Positions 19,614 through 31,718 of a DNA stretch of 64,000 bases are shown here, one piece after another. The notes beneath the pieces are model-generated. The model made no database searches, was not told the origin of the DNA, and worked only from the letters and a program-made list of their open reading frames with translations. The stretch spans positions 124,001 through 188,000 of the forward strand of contig JADJOY010000001.1 in the NCBI GenBank assembly GCA_016713535.1, in the 5' to 3' direction. A program made the position numbers and the translations under genes. This stretch comes from Deltaproteobacteria bacterium (GTDB taxonomy: Bacteria; JADJOY01). Within the stretch, counting starts at the first letter, position 1. Each line of letters opens with the position of its first letter.

Positions 19614-19829
19614 ATGGCGCGCAAGCTCGCTCAGCGTCCGGAAGTCGATCGCGCCCGCTGTGATGCGTGCGGGCTCTGTTTCGTGGCCTGCCCGGAAGGC
19701 GCCATGGCGCTCGATCACGACGGCTTTCCGCTCGTCGACGACGTGCGCTGCGGCGGATGTCTGGCGTGCGCCCGCGCGTGCCCCGTGGGCGCGCTCGGCG
19801 TGGCCCACGCGGCGCGGTGCGCGGCCTGA
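19614..19829 (+). CDS. 2[4Fe-4S] ferredoxin
   Basis: A 71-residue bacterial-type ferredoxin. Two cluster motifs are present: CDACGLCFVACPEGA (residues 17-30) and CGGCLACARACPVGA (about 45-59), each CX2CX2CX3CP. It lies 246 bp before the 2-oxoacid oxidoreductase genes on the same strand and is the natural electron acceptor or delta subunit for that enzyme. No other gene is visible in the gap. Confidence 0.92.
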   Translation: MARKLAQRPEVDRARCDACGLCFVACPEGAMALDHDGFPLVDDVRCGGCLACARACPVGALGVAHAARCAA

Positions 19830-19946
19830 TGCCCGCGCAGCCGAGGCCAGGAGAGCGGACGCGGAGGAAGCCGGATCACCCGTTCCGCAGTTCGATCCGG
19901 GTCACGATCCGGTAAGGCGAAGGTCGGTATCGTCACCGTCGCGGAA

Positions 19947-19970
19947 CGCCCCGGGGGCGGCTCCGGGGCG
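19947..19970 (+). terminator. Hairpin between ferredoxin and oxidoreductase genes
   Basis: CGCCCCGG and CCGGGGCG form an 8-bp stem with an 8-nt loop in the 246-bp gap. There is no T-run, so it may set the ratio of ferredoxin to enzyme by partial termination or mRNA processing. Confidence 0.4.
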
Positions 19971-20075
19971 GCAGTACCGATTTCGAGTCGAATTGGACGG
20001 GTCCGCTGCCGCGGAGCGCTACGGCGGATCGAGGCATCGGAGTTGCTCTAGCGAGCGCAAGCGGAGGCTCAGGGT

Positions 20076-21881
20076 ATGTCCAACGATCTGGTCATCGGCA
20101 TGGCAGGCGCGGGCGGGGACGGAATCGTCTCGGCGGGCGAGTCGCTCATCAACGCGGTCGCTCGCGAAGGCTACTACGCGATCCTCACCAAGAGCTTCGG
20201 GCCGCAGATCCGTGGCGGCGAGTCTTCCTGTCGTCTCCGGGTGGCGACCGAGCCCGTCCGGTCGAGCGGCGACACCCTCGACCTGGCGATCGCGCTGAGC
20301 TGGGACGACTTCCTCAAGTTCGGCGCCGAGCTGCCGGTGGGCGGCCGCACCACGCTCGTGTTCGAGAGCGACAGCGGGCTCTCGCCGCAAGACCTGTCGG
20401 TCGCGGGCGTGCGTCCCGCGGAGACCGTGGCGGTCCCGATCGCCGGTCTGTCCAAGCAGGCGACCGGCGCCGAGCGCTCGAAGAACGCGGTGGTGATGGG
20501 GCTGCTCTCCACCTGGCTCGGGGTTTCGGGCGAGCGCATCGTCGCAGGCATCCGTCGCAAGCTCGGCAAGAAGGGCGACGATGTGGTCGCCGCGAACGAG
20601 CGCGCATTCGCCGCCGGCGCGGCCTACGCCGCCGAGCATCCGCTCGTGCGCTCACGCAAGCTCGAGGCTCCGCTCGGCGCGGCCAGCGGCAAGGAGGCAC
20701 CCCTCAAGGTGCTCGCCGACGGCAACGAGATGTCCGCGGCGGGCGCGATCTTCGCGGGTTGCGAGTTCTTCGGCGGCTATCCGATCACGCCGTCCTCCGA
20801 GATCATGCACCTGCTCAACGGCGAGATCTGGAAATACGGTGGCAGCCTCCTCCAGGCCGAGGACGAGATCGCCGGGATCGGAGCCGTGGTGGGCGCGAGC
20901 TTCGCCGGGAAGAAGGCGCTGACCGCCACGTCGGGGCCGGGCATGTCGCTCAAGACCGAGATGCTCGGTCTGGCCACCATCGCGGAGCTCCCGCTGGTGT
21001 GCGTGAACGTGCAGCGCGGTGGACCCTCGACCGGCATCCCCACCAAGAGCGAGCAATCGGACCTCTTCCAGGCGGCGTTCTCGGCCCACGGCGACGCGCC
21101 GCGTCCAGTGCTGGCGCCAGCGAGCGTGGCCGAGTCCTTCGTCACCACGGTCGAGGCCTTCGAGATCGCCGAGACCTACCAGACGCCGGTCATCATCCTC
21201 TCCGACCAGGAGATCGCGCAGCGCAAGGAGACCTTCGACCCACTCGACACCTCGAGGCTCAAGGTGGTGTCCCGACGGGTGCCGAGCGAGGGCGAGCTCG
21301 AGCACTACGCACGCTTCCGCATCACCGAGTCCGGCGTCAGCCCGATCAGCCACCCGGGGATGGCGAAGGGCAACTACCTGGCGTCGGGGATCGAGCACAA
21401 CGAGAGCGGAGCACCGACCGCTGGCGGCGAGATGCACGAGCGCATGGTCGCCAAGCGCACCCGCAAGCTCGACCCGCTCAAGCACGAGCGCCGCTACTTC
21501 TCGATCGAGGGTGACGGGGGAGCGCCGCTGGCGCTGATCGCGTGGGGCTCGATCGCGGGGATCGCCCGCGAGGCGCTCGATCGCGCCGCCGCGGACGGCC
21601 TGCGGGTGAAGCTCCTGGTGCCTCGGCTCCTCTATCCGGTGGCCGAGCAGGTGTATCGCGACTTCTTCACCGGCGTGCGCGCCGGGCTGGTGGTCGAGCA
21701 GTCCTACCAAGGTCAGCTCTACCGGCTGATCCGCATGTACGTCGACGTGCCCGCCGGCCTGCGCTCGTTCGCCAAGCCGGGCTCCAACCCCATCCTGGCG
21801 AGCGAGATCACCGAACGGCTGCTCGGGCTCTCCGCCGAGCTCCAGCGCCAGCGCCAGAACGAAGTCGAACCGCAGGAGTGA
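20076..21881 (+). CDS. korA: 2-oxoacid:acceptor oxidoreductase, fused gamma-alpha subunit
   Basis: With KorB and thiamine diphosphate, it oxidises a 2-oxoacid to its CoA ester and reduces ferredoxin. The 601-residue chain starts with the gamma domain (GMAGAGGDGIVSAGESL, SFGPQIRGGESSCRLR). From about residue 215 it continues as the alpha domain (GNEMSAAGAIFAGCEFFGGYPITPSSE, TSGPGMSLKTEMLGLATIAELP, NVQRGGPSTGIPTKSEQSDL). The fused gamma-alpha order and this length are typical of 2-oxoglutarate-type enzymes; the exact oxoacid is an inference. GCGGAGG lies before the ATG. The next gene starts 9 bp after the stop. Confidence 0.92.
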   Translation: MSNDLVIGMAGAGGDGIVSAGESLINAVAREGYYAILTKSFGPQIRGGESSCRLRVATEPVRSSGDTLDLAIALSWDDFLKFGAELPVGGRTTLVFESDSGLSPQDLSVAGVRPAETVAVPIAGLSKQATGAERSKNAVVMGLLSTWLGVSGERIVAGIRRKLGKKGDDVVAANERAFAAGAAYAAEHPLVRSRKLEAPLGAASGKEAPLKVLADGNEMSAAGAIFAGCEFFGGYPITPSSEIMHLLNGEIWKYGGSLLQAEDEIAGIGAVVGASFAGKKALTATSGPGMSLKTEMLGLATIAELPLVCVNVQRGGPSTGIPTKSEQSDLFQAAFSAHGDAPRPVLAPASVAESFVTTVEAFEIAETYQTPVIILSDQEIAQRKETFDPLDTSRLKVVSRRVPSEGELEHYARFRITESGVSPISHPGMAKGNYLASGIEHNESGAPTAGGEMHERMVAKRTRKLDPLKHERRYFSIEGDGGAPLALIAWGSIAGIAREALDRAAADGLRVKLLVPRLLYPVAEQVYRDFFTGVRAGLVVEQSYQGQLYRLIRMYVDVPAGLRSFAKPGSNPILASEITERLLGLSAELQRQRQNEVEPQE

Positions 21882-21890
21882 GCCAACACC

Positions 21891-22775
21891 ATGACAGCCA
21901 TCAATCGGGCCCACGGTCTCACCGCCAAGGACTACAAGAGCGCCCTCAAACCGATCTGGTGCCCCGGGTGCGGCGACTTCGGCGTGCTCCAGTCGATCTC
22001 GCGCGCCCTGGCGGGCGTCGGTCGGGCACCCCACGAGATCGCGTTCGTGTCGGGCATCGGCTGCTCGAGCCGGATCCCGGGCTACACCACGGCGTACGGC
22101 TTCAACAGCGTCCACGGGCGCGCGCTACCGATCGCGCAGGGGATCAAGCTCGCCAACCCGGACCTCCTGGTGCTGGTGGCGGGGGGTGACGGCGACGGTT
22201 TCTCGATCGGCGGCGGCCACGTCCCGCACGCGATCCGGCGCAACCTCGACCTCACCTACATCGTGATGGACAACCAGATCTACGGGCTCACCAAGGGGCA
22301 GCTCTCGCCGACCTCGCCGAAGGGCTTGCCGACGGTGTCGTCGAGCTACGGGAGCATCGAGGACCCGGTGAATCCGCTGCTCTACGTCCTGGCCTACGGC
22401 GCGGGCTTCGTGGCACAAGGAACGCCCGCCGACATGGCCGGCCTCGCGGACGTGATCGAGGAGGCCATTCGCTTCCCGGGCTTCGCGTTCGTGAACGTGC
22501 AGTCGCCGTGCATCACGTTCGGCCACGAGGACTCGCAGCTCAAGCACCACAAGGAGATCCTCCAGACGCTGGCCTCGCTGAACCACGATCCGAGCAACCG
22601 GCTCGCCGCGATGGACCTGGCGCAGGAGTACGGTACCAAGCTCTACACCGGTGTCTTCTATCGCCGGCCCGAGCCGAGCGCGACCTACGACGCCCTCGCG
22701 CGCGAGCGTCAGAAGGAGCTCGCTCCGAAGGCGCTGCCGCGCGAGCGCATCCTCGAGCGCTTCCTGGCGAAGTGA
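21891..22775 (+). CDS. korB: 2-oxoacid:acceptor oxidoreductase beta subunit
   Basis: The 294-residue beta subunit binds thiamine diphosphate and a [4Fe-4S] cluster. WCPGCGDFG near residue 24 gives the first cysteines. GIGCSSRIPGY supplies another. VAGGDGDGFSIGGGH near residue 95 is the diphosphate/Mg site, and IVMDNQIYGLTKGQLSPTS follows. It is in one operon with korA and ends in a 16-bp tandem repeat that begins inside its stop codon. Confidence 0.93.
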   Translation: MTAINRAHGLTAKDYKSALKPIWCPGCGDFGVLQSISRALAGVGRAPHEIAFVSGIGCSSRIPGYTTAYGFNSVHGRALPIAQGIKLANPDLLVLVAGGDGDGFSIGGGHVPHAIRRNLDLTYIVMDNQIYGLTKGQLSPTSPKGLPTVSSSYGSIEDPVNPLLYVLAYGAGFVAQGTPADMAGLADVIEEAIRFPGFAFVNVQSPCITFGHEDSQLKHHKEILQTLASLNHDPSNRLAAMDLAQEYGTKLYTGVFYRRPEPSATYDALARERQKELAPKALPRERILERFLAK

Positions 22776-22812
22776 GCGCGCCGCGCCATGAGCGCGCCGC
22801 GCCATGAGCGCG
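22774..22812. repeat. 16-bp tandem repeat, 2.4 copies
   Basis: The unit GAGCGCGCCGCGCCAT occurs at 22774-22789 and 22790-22805, with seven more matching bases to 22812. The first copy begins in the TGA of korB. It looks like replication slippage in the intergenic gap. Confidence 0.8.
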
Positions 22813-22849
22813 GCCTTGGCTCGGGAGCGGGCGGAGCGGAGACGAGGCC

Positions 22850-23608
22850 GTGAAACAGATCGCCTCGCTCTTCTTGCTGCCCGACTGCAACGCCTCGTGC
22901 GTCTTCTGCGCGGCGGACCGGGCCTTCTCGACGATGTCTCTGCCCCAGGCGGAGGGCCTCCTCGACGATCTCTCGCGCGGGCCGATCCGTAACGTGGTGC
23001 TCGGCGGCGGCGAACCCTTCCTCTGGCCCCACGGCGTGCTCTTGCTCGCGGCGAGCGCCAAGGCGCGCGGGTTCCTGGTGCAGGTGTGCACGAACGGGCT
23101 AGCGTTGCCCGCAGGGTTCGCCGAGGAGCGCGCCGTCGACCGGTTCATCCTGCCGATCGAGTCCATCGATCCCGAGATCCACGACCGGTTGCGCGGCTGC
23201 GGCCCGGGCCACCACGCGCGGATGCTGACGCACCTCGAGCGGCTCACCGCGGCGCGGCGTTCGTTCACGCTCTCCACGGTGGTGACGGCGCTCAACGTCG
23301 ATCGCCTCGGCGACCTCGCGCGGATGATCGAGGCGCTCACGCTCGCGGGTGCGCCCCTGCACGCCTGGCACCTCTACCGGTTCCTGCCCGTGGGCCGCGC
23401 CGGCGCGCGCAACCGTGCGCGCCTCGCGATCGCGCCCGAGCGCTTCCTGGCCGCGTGGCTCGCCGCGCGAGCCCACGCGCCTCACACGCGCATCTATCGC
23501 CGCGACGACATGCTGGCGTCGAGCTCGGTCGAGTTCTTCTGGGCGGACGGTGGCGCGATCAGGACCGGGAGCGAGGCCTGGAATCGGTCCGTGGCCGATG
23601 CAGGATGA
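22850..23608 (+). CDS. Radical SAM protein
   Basis: A 252-residue protein from GTG 22850 with the radical SAM cluster motif CNASCVFC at residues 11-18 and the SAM-binding GGGEPFLWP segment near residue 46. LPIESIDPEIHDRLRG and LSTVVTALNVDRL follow the usual barrel strands. There is no C-terminal SPASM Cys cluster, so it is a short, single-cluster enzyme. It shares a strand with the ferredoxin and oxidoreductase genes, which could supply electrons. The 3' end overlaps the convergent methyltransferase by 50 bp. The substrate is unknown; no obvious small precursor peptide lies beside it. Confidence 0.85.
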   Translation: MKQIASLFLLPDCNASCVFCAADRAFSTMSLPQAEGLLDDLSRGPIRNVVLGGGEPFLWPHGVLLLAASAKARGFLVQVCTNGLALPAGFAEERAVDRFILPIESIDPEIHDRLRGCGPGHHARMLTHLERLTAARRSFTLSTVVTALNVDRLGDLARMIEALTLAGAPLHAWHLYRFLPVGRAGARNRARLAIAPERFLAAWLAARAHAPHTRIYRRDDMLASSSVEFFWADGGAIRTGSEAWNRSVADAG

Positions 23609-24302
23609 CCACGCGCTGAGCCACGCGCGAACGCGGCCGGCTCGCGAGCGCCGTGCTCGCCGTCGGTCCGCACAGCGCGCCCAGCACGCGCGCCGCCTCG
23701 TCGTCGCTCGCGAAGCGAATCTCGGTGTCGATCTCCTCGACGATCGTGAAACCGCCCTCGCCGATCAGGCTCCCGATCTCGCTGCCGCTCGGATCGGTGG
23801 GGAGGCCGCGAAGCTCCTGGAGCTCGCTCGACCAGTGATTCTCGACCAGCCACGTGCCGGCGCCGGCTGCCGCGCGCGTGACCCGCTCGATCTCGGCGAG
23901 CGCCAGGGCTCGCCCGCCCGGTCGCATGTTCGCGAGCACCCAGGTCGCGAGCACGACGTCGACCGAACCGCTCGCGAGTGGCAGGGCCTGGGCGCGGCCG
24001 ATGAGCCAGCGCGGCGCGCAGGCCAGGTCGACCCGGCGTCGCGCCACGGCCAGCATCACCCGGGACGCGTCGAGCGCGACGTAGCACCCGGCTGCGGTGC
24101 ACAGCTGCTCGGTGGTGCGTCCGGTGCCGCAGCCGATCTCGAGGACCGAACGGCCGCCGAGTGCCAGATGCGCGGCGAGCCGTCTCACGATCCGCTGCTC
24201 CGGGTCCTCGGCGGCGCGAAACGCGTCGAAGAGCCCAGGGTCGTGCTGGAACGCGTGCGCCCAGCCCTCACGGGACGTGGCGGAAGCCGAGGAGGCCATC
24301 AT
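23559..24302 (-). CDS. SAM-dependent class I methyltransferase
   Basis: The 247-residue product has the Rossmann methyltransferase motif SVLEIGCGTGRTTEQL, then YVALDASRVMLAVARRR (motif II) and VDVVLATWVLANMRPGG (motif IV/V). This resembles the UbiE/type 11 group. Two adjacent ATGs at 24302 and 24299 are candidate starts; both overlap the ATG of the divergent acyl-CoA dehydrogenase gene. The stop lies 50 bp inside the radical SAM gene on the other strand. The methyl acceptor cannot be inferred. Confidence 0.82.
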   Translation of the reverse strand: MMASSASATSREGWAHAFQHDPGLFDAFRAAEDPEQRIVRRLAAHLALGGRSVLEIGCGTGRTTEQLCTAAGCYVALDASRVMLAVARRRVDLACAPRWLIGRAQALPLASGSVDVVLATWVLANMRPGGRALALAEIERVTRAAAGAGTWLVENHWSSELQELRGLPTDPSGSEIGSLIGEGGFTIVEEIDTEIRFASDDEAARVLGALCGPTASTALASRPRSRVAQRVVILHRPRTDSRPRSRS

Positions 24303-25546
24303 GTTCGACTGGATCCTGACCGACGAGCAGAAGGCGTTTCGCGACGAGGTCCGCGATCTCGTCAAATCCGTTCCTCGCGAGCTGATCTTGGCGATGGACG
24401 CGGACGAGGTCCAGTTCCCCACCGAGCTGCTCCGCGAAGCCGGGCGACGCAACCTGCTCGGGTGTCGTCATCCGCGCCGTTTCGGCGGGCGGGACATGGA
24501 CTGGGTGACGACCTGCATGGCGATGGAGGAGGTCGGCGTCCTCGGCTACATCTTCGCGTGCGTGTTCGGGGTGGGCGCGGAGCTGGTGTGCGACGCCATC
24601 GTGCTGCACGGCACCGACGAGCAGCGTGAGCGTTACGTGAGACCGCTGCTTCGCGGCGAGCGTTTCGCGGCCGAGTGCCCTCACCGAGCCGCGCGGTGGC
24701 AGCGACTTCTTCGGCACCGCCACGCGCGCCGAGCGGCGCGGCGACCACTTCGTGCTGACCGGTCAGAAGCGCTTCATCGTCGGCGGGACCGCCGCGGACT
24801 TCTTCCTGGTCTACGCGCGGACCAACCTCGAAGCGCCGCCGCACAAGGGCATCACGTGCTTCATCGTCGATCGATCGCCCGGCGTCACCAGCGAGTACCT
24901 CTACGGGCTCATGGGTTGTCGCGGTGGCGGTACCGCCCGGTTGGTGTTCGAGGATGTCGAGGTGCCGGTCGAGAACGTCCTCGGCGGGATCGACCGGGGC
25001 GCGGAGGTGTTCCAGACCATGATGATCCCGGAGCGCCTCGGCACCGCCGCGATGACCATCGGCGCGGCGCGCCCGGCGCTCGAGGTCGCGACCGACTACA
25101 CCGCGAAGCGCAAGGCGTTCGGCCAGCCGATCGCCGCCTTCCAGGGGGTGAGCTTCCAGATCGCCGAGGCCGCGATGCTGCTCGACGCGTCGCGGGCGCT
25201 GGTCTACGCCACGGCCGTCGCGGTCGACCGTCGCGAGGATCCGGCGCGGGTGCGGCGCATGATCTCCGAGACCAAGAAGTTCGTGACCGAGTCGTGCCAG
25301 CAGGTGGCCCACCACTCGATGCAGGTCATGGGCGGGATCGGCTACACGAACGTGTTCCCTGTCGAGCGTATCCACCGCGATCTACGGCTCGCATCGATCT
25401 GGACCGGGACCAACGAGGTGATGGCGGCGATCGTCGCCCACGAGTGGTATCGCGAGGCCAAGGCCGCGCGGCTCGCACGCCGCACCCGGGACCCGGAGCC
25501 CGACGCCGCGCAGGCCGACGCGGTGGGTGAGAAAGTGTACGAGTGA
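24301..25546 (+). CDS. Acyl-CoA dehydrogenase (frameshifted)
   Basis: FAD enzyme for alpha,beta-dehydrogenation of acyl-CoA. ATG 24301 has AGGAGG seven bases upstream and gives the family start [18 protein letters not shown]. The frame slips at about 24678 (CCC run): dropping one base joins RFAAEC to [13 protein letters not shown], the conserved substrate/FAD segment. After the break the protein is complete, with [20 protein letters not shown] and the C-terminal [23 protein letters not shown] and GTNEV. The final EKVYE ends at the GTG of the next gene. It is about 414 residues in the corrected frame, normal for the family. Confidence 0.88.
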
Positions 25547-27523
25547 TCCGGTCCGGCTCGTTCGCCACCGCCGCGCTGCTCGCCGGGGTCGTCGCGTCGT
25601 CGTCCTGCCGCAGCTCGGACCGAGCACCGGACGTCACCGCCGACGCTCCCCGAGCCGCTCAGGCGGGCGCGATCGCGGTTCCCTCGCCCGGCGTCGCCTC
25701 GGTCGCCGACCTCGCGGCGTTGCCCCTCCTCCGGCTCGGCGGACAGACGCTTCAGGTGTCGAGCGCCGATCCCGCGGGTGGGAACGAGGACGGCTTCGCG
25801 GGCCACACCGAGCTCTACGTCGACGAGCGCGGTGAGCACGTGGTGTTCGACGACTACGGCCCCGGGTGCGTCTACCGTGTTTGGTTCACGGCCAAGCTCG
25901 CGTGGCTCGGTCGCGTGCGGATCTACGTCGACGACCTCGAGCGGCCCGTGGTCGACGAGGCGTTCCTCGAGCTCTTCGGAGGCCAGCGCCCGCCGTTCGT
26001 CGCGCCACTGGTGCTGGGTGCCACGAGGTCGAGCGGTGGCTTCGTGAGCTACGTGCCGGTCTGCTACGAGCAGCGCGCCAAGATCACGCTCTCGCGTCCC
26101 GCCGAGTTCTACGCGGTGACCTACCGTCGCTACGACCTCGACCACCCCGTGCAGGCCTTCACGCCGGCGCTCGACGTCTCGACCTTGACCGACGCGTGGC
26201 GTCACCCCGAGCGTGATCCCAAGCCCTCCGCCTCGGTCGAGCGGTTCGCCGGTCGAGCGCGCCTCGAGCCGGGTGAGGCGCGTCCGATCCTGATCGAACG
26301 GGGGCCGCCGCCGTGTGGAACCTCGCGCTCGAGCTCGAGCCATCTCGGGACGACCCGGCGAGCTCGATCTGGCTGGTCGCGCGCTGGGACGACCACGCGG
26401 TGGCCGACGTCGAGGCGCCGCTGCCGCTCTTCTTCGGCTCGGCGCGAACCGACCGTCCCGCGGCGGGGCTGCTATTCGGTCTCCACGAGGGGCGCTACGT
26501 CAGCCGGTTCCCGATGCCGTTCTGGAGCGCCGCCGAGGTCCGCGTCGAGAACCGGGGCCGCGGGCCCGTCACGCTTGCGCACGAGATCGAGGTGCTGCGG
26601 CGTGCCTACCCGCGGGCGTCCGGCTACTTCACGGCGATCCACCGCCACGAGGCGCCGACCACGCTCGGCCGCGACTACGGCTTCGCCGAGGTCGGTGGCG
26701 CCGGCCACCTCGTGGGCGTGAGCTACGCGATGCGGGGCTCGCCGATCGGGACCTACCTGGAGGGGGACGAGCGCTTCCACCTCGACGGAGCCGCGACTCC
26801 CGCTCTCCACGGCACCGGGACCGAGGACTACTTCAACGGCGGCTGGTACTTCCTCTTCGGCCGGTTCTCGGCGCCCCTCCACGGCGCGCCGTACAGGCTG
26901 TCGCCGCTTGGTCTCACGTGGGGAGGCACCGGCGCCTACCGAGCGCACGTGGGGGACCTGGTGTCTTTCGTCGACGGTGCGCGCTTCTCCATCGAGCACG
27001 ACCGCGACGACGAGGACGTGCACGACGACCACGAGAGCGTGACCTACCTGTATCGGCGCCCGGAGCCCCTGGCGGAATGGACGGACGAGCTCGACGTCGG
27101 CGACCCGGCGTCGGAGGCGAGCCACCGCTACGGCGCGACGGATGCGTCGCCAACGGGGCTCCTCGACTCGGTGTTCGAGGGTGACGACGACGTCACGCGG
27201 GTGCGTGATGGGGACGCGACGTTCGCGGCTCGTCGCGGTTCGAGGTGACGATCTCGCCTGGCAACGCGGGTGTGCTCCTCCGCCGCCGGTTCGACCGTCG
27301 ACTCGGCCGTCAGACCGCCGTGGTCGGGGTCGATGGCCGGTTTGCGGGCACGTGGTACGACGTGCGCGCCAACGCCGTCCAGCGCTGGGCGGAAAGCGAT
27401 CTGTGGCTGCCGGCTTCGCTGACGCACGGCAAGTCCCGGCTGACGATCGAGGTCACGAACCGCGGACCGGTGCCGTGGAGTGAGCATCGCTATCGCGTCG
27501 CGACGGTTCGCGCGCCGGGGTGA
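25543..27523 (+). CDS. DUF2961/GH172-like lipoprotein (two frameshifts)
   Basis: The GTG at 25543 overlaps the preceding TGA as GTGA. The N-terminus is a signal with a lipobox-like SSSC. The body matches the DUF2961 family (PF11175, now GH172 glycosidases): [30 protein letters not shown], then [16 protein letters not shown] with the family's acidic residues, [15 protein letters not shown], and a C-terminal strand domain with [18 protein letters not shown]. Two one-base deletions must be assumed, in the G5 run at 26300-26304 and near 27236; each restores the next conserved block. The predicted product is a periplasmic or surface glycan hydrolase of about 660 residues. Coupling to an acyl-CoA dehydrogenase is odd. 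Confidence 0.82.
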
Positions 27524-27580
27524 GTCGCGGCCAGTTGTTCGGGCCGCGGGCGTTCGACTAGGGTCTCGCGGGACCCGAGG

Positions 27581-28853
27581 ATGCCGACCGAGCGACCTTC
27601 CGCCGCCAGCCGTGCGCGCGCCTCCCGGCCTGCGCGCCCCGCGCCGACCCGCTACGCGCACGAGGAGCGGCGCGTGCTGAACCCCAGTCCGTGGCGTCAC
27701 TACCGCCGCCGCTATGCGCGTGGCGAGGTCGTCGCGGGCGCGGCGGTGCTCTGCATGATCGCCGCGGTGGGGCTCTGGGTGCGATGGATGGGAGCCCATC
27801 CGGATCCTGCGCTCGCGCGAGTGCCTCTGGAAGCGCTCGCCGGGGATCCCGCGAAGAGCGTGAGTCGCGTCAGCGCTCGGGCCGCGCCGGCCGGAGGCGG
27901 CCACGGGTCCACGGCGACGGAGACCGCGAGCCCCGCGGCGCGAGGTGCGCTGCCCGGCGATCTGGCGCCGCCCGGCTTCACCGAGGGCCGGCCGGCGGTG
28001 TTCGACTCCGAGAATCTCTACGAGAAGATCGACGGTCGCGCGAACTACTTCACGTCGCGTGGCTTCGAGACCCTGTCGTTCGTCTCGCTCATGGCCGCAC
28101 CCGGCGGCGCAGCGCCTGGGACCTCGATCGACCTCGAGCTCTACGACATGGGGAACGCCGAGAACGCGCTCGGCGCCTACGGCGGCGAGAAGTCCGCCGA
28201 GGTCGTTGCCGAGACCCACCCCGCCGGACTCTGGCACCTCGACCGCAATGCCCTCTACCTCACCCAGGGGCGCTACTATCTGCGCGCGATCGCCTCGGAC
28301 GAAGCGGAGGCGACGCGCGCCGCACTGCTGCACGTGAAGGAGCGGGTCCAGGCCGCCTTCGCGTCGCAGGCCCAGGAGCTGCCGTGGGCGCACCGGCTCT
28401 TCGGCCAGCTCGGCATCGCCGCGGGCCGGATCGAGTTCCATCGCGAGGGAGCGTTTTCGTTCGGCTTCGCCAGCGACGTGTATTCGGCGCTCCTCGACGA
28501 CGGGGCGACCGAGCTGTGGGTCATGGCTGCCGCGGACGAAGCCTCGGCCAGGGCGCTGGCCGACCAGTTCGTGGCCGCCTTCGCGAGCTACGGCGAGACG
28601 GTGAAGCTGGGCGGCGAGACCTGGGTGCGGGATCGCTACCTGAGCTCGTTGGCGACCGCTCGGGCCCAGCGAGCGTTCGTGTTCGGCGTGCGCGGAGCGC
28701 CCACCGAGGCGGGTGGCGAGAAGGCCATCCTGCGGCTCGCCGCGGCGCTCGAGTCGTTCCCGCCCGTGCCGCCGTCCTCGCGGGGCGGCAAGGCCGCGTC
28801 CGGGGATTCCTCGTCGGGCGGGGGTGACCATTACGATGTGTCGGGGGACGTCG

Positions 28854-28861
<8 letters not shown>
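27581..28861 (+). CDS. DUF6599-like membrane-anchored protein
   Basis: The 426-residue protein has a basic N-terminus, one membrane segment ([20 protein letters not shown], about residues 50-70), an Ala/Pro-rich linker, and a large soluble domain that begins [23 protein letters not shown] and continues [20 protein letters not shown]. These phrases match the DUF6599 family as I remember it; the name is less certain than the fold boundaries. The tail is Ser/Gly-rich. It overlaps the start of the DUF362 gene by 8 bp, which makes it the first gene of the redox operon. The function is unknown. Confidence 0.75.
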
Positions 28862-31680
<2,819 letters not shown>

Positions 31681-31718
31681 GACGATCGCCTCCCCAGCGA
31701 CGGCCCACGGAGTGACGA

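Noticed and set aside
22850-24302. RiPP-type gene cluster (radical SAM plus methyltransferase)
   Set aside because: The two genes are convergent, the radical SAM protein lacks a SPASM domain, and no small precursor peptide or transporter is next to them.
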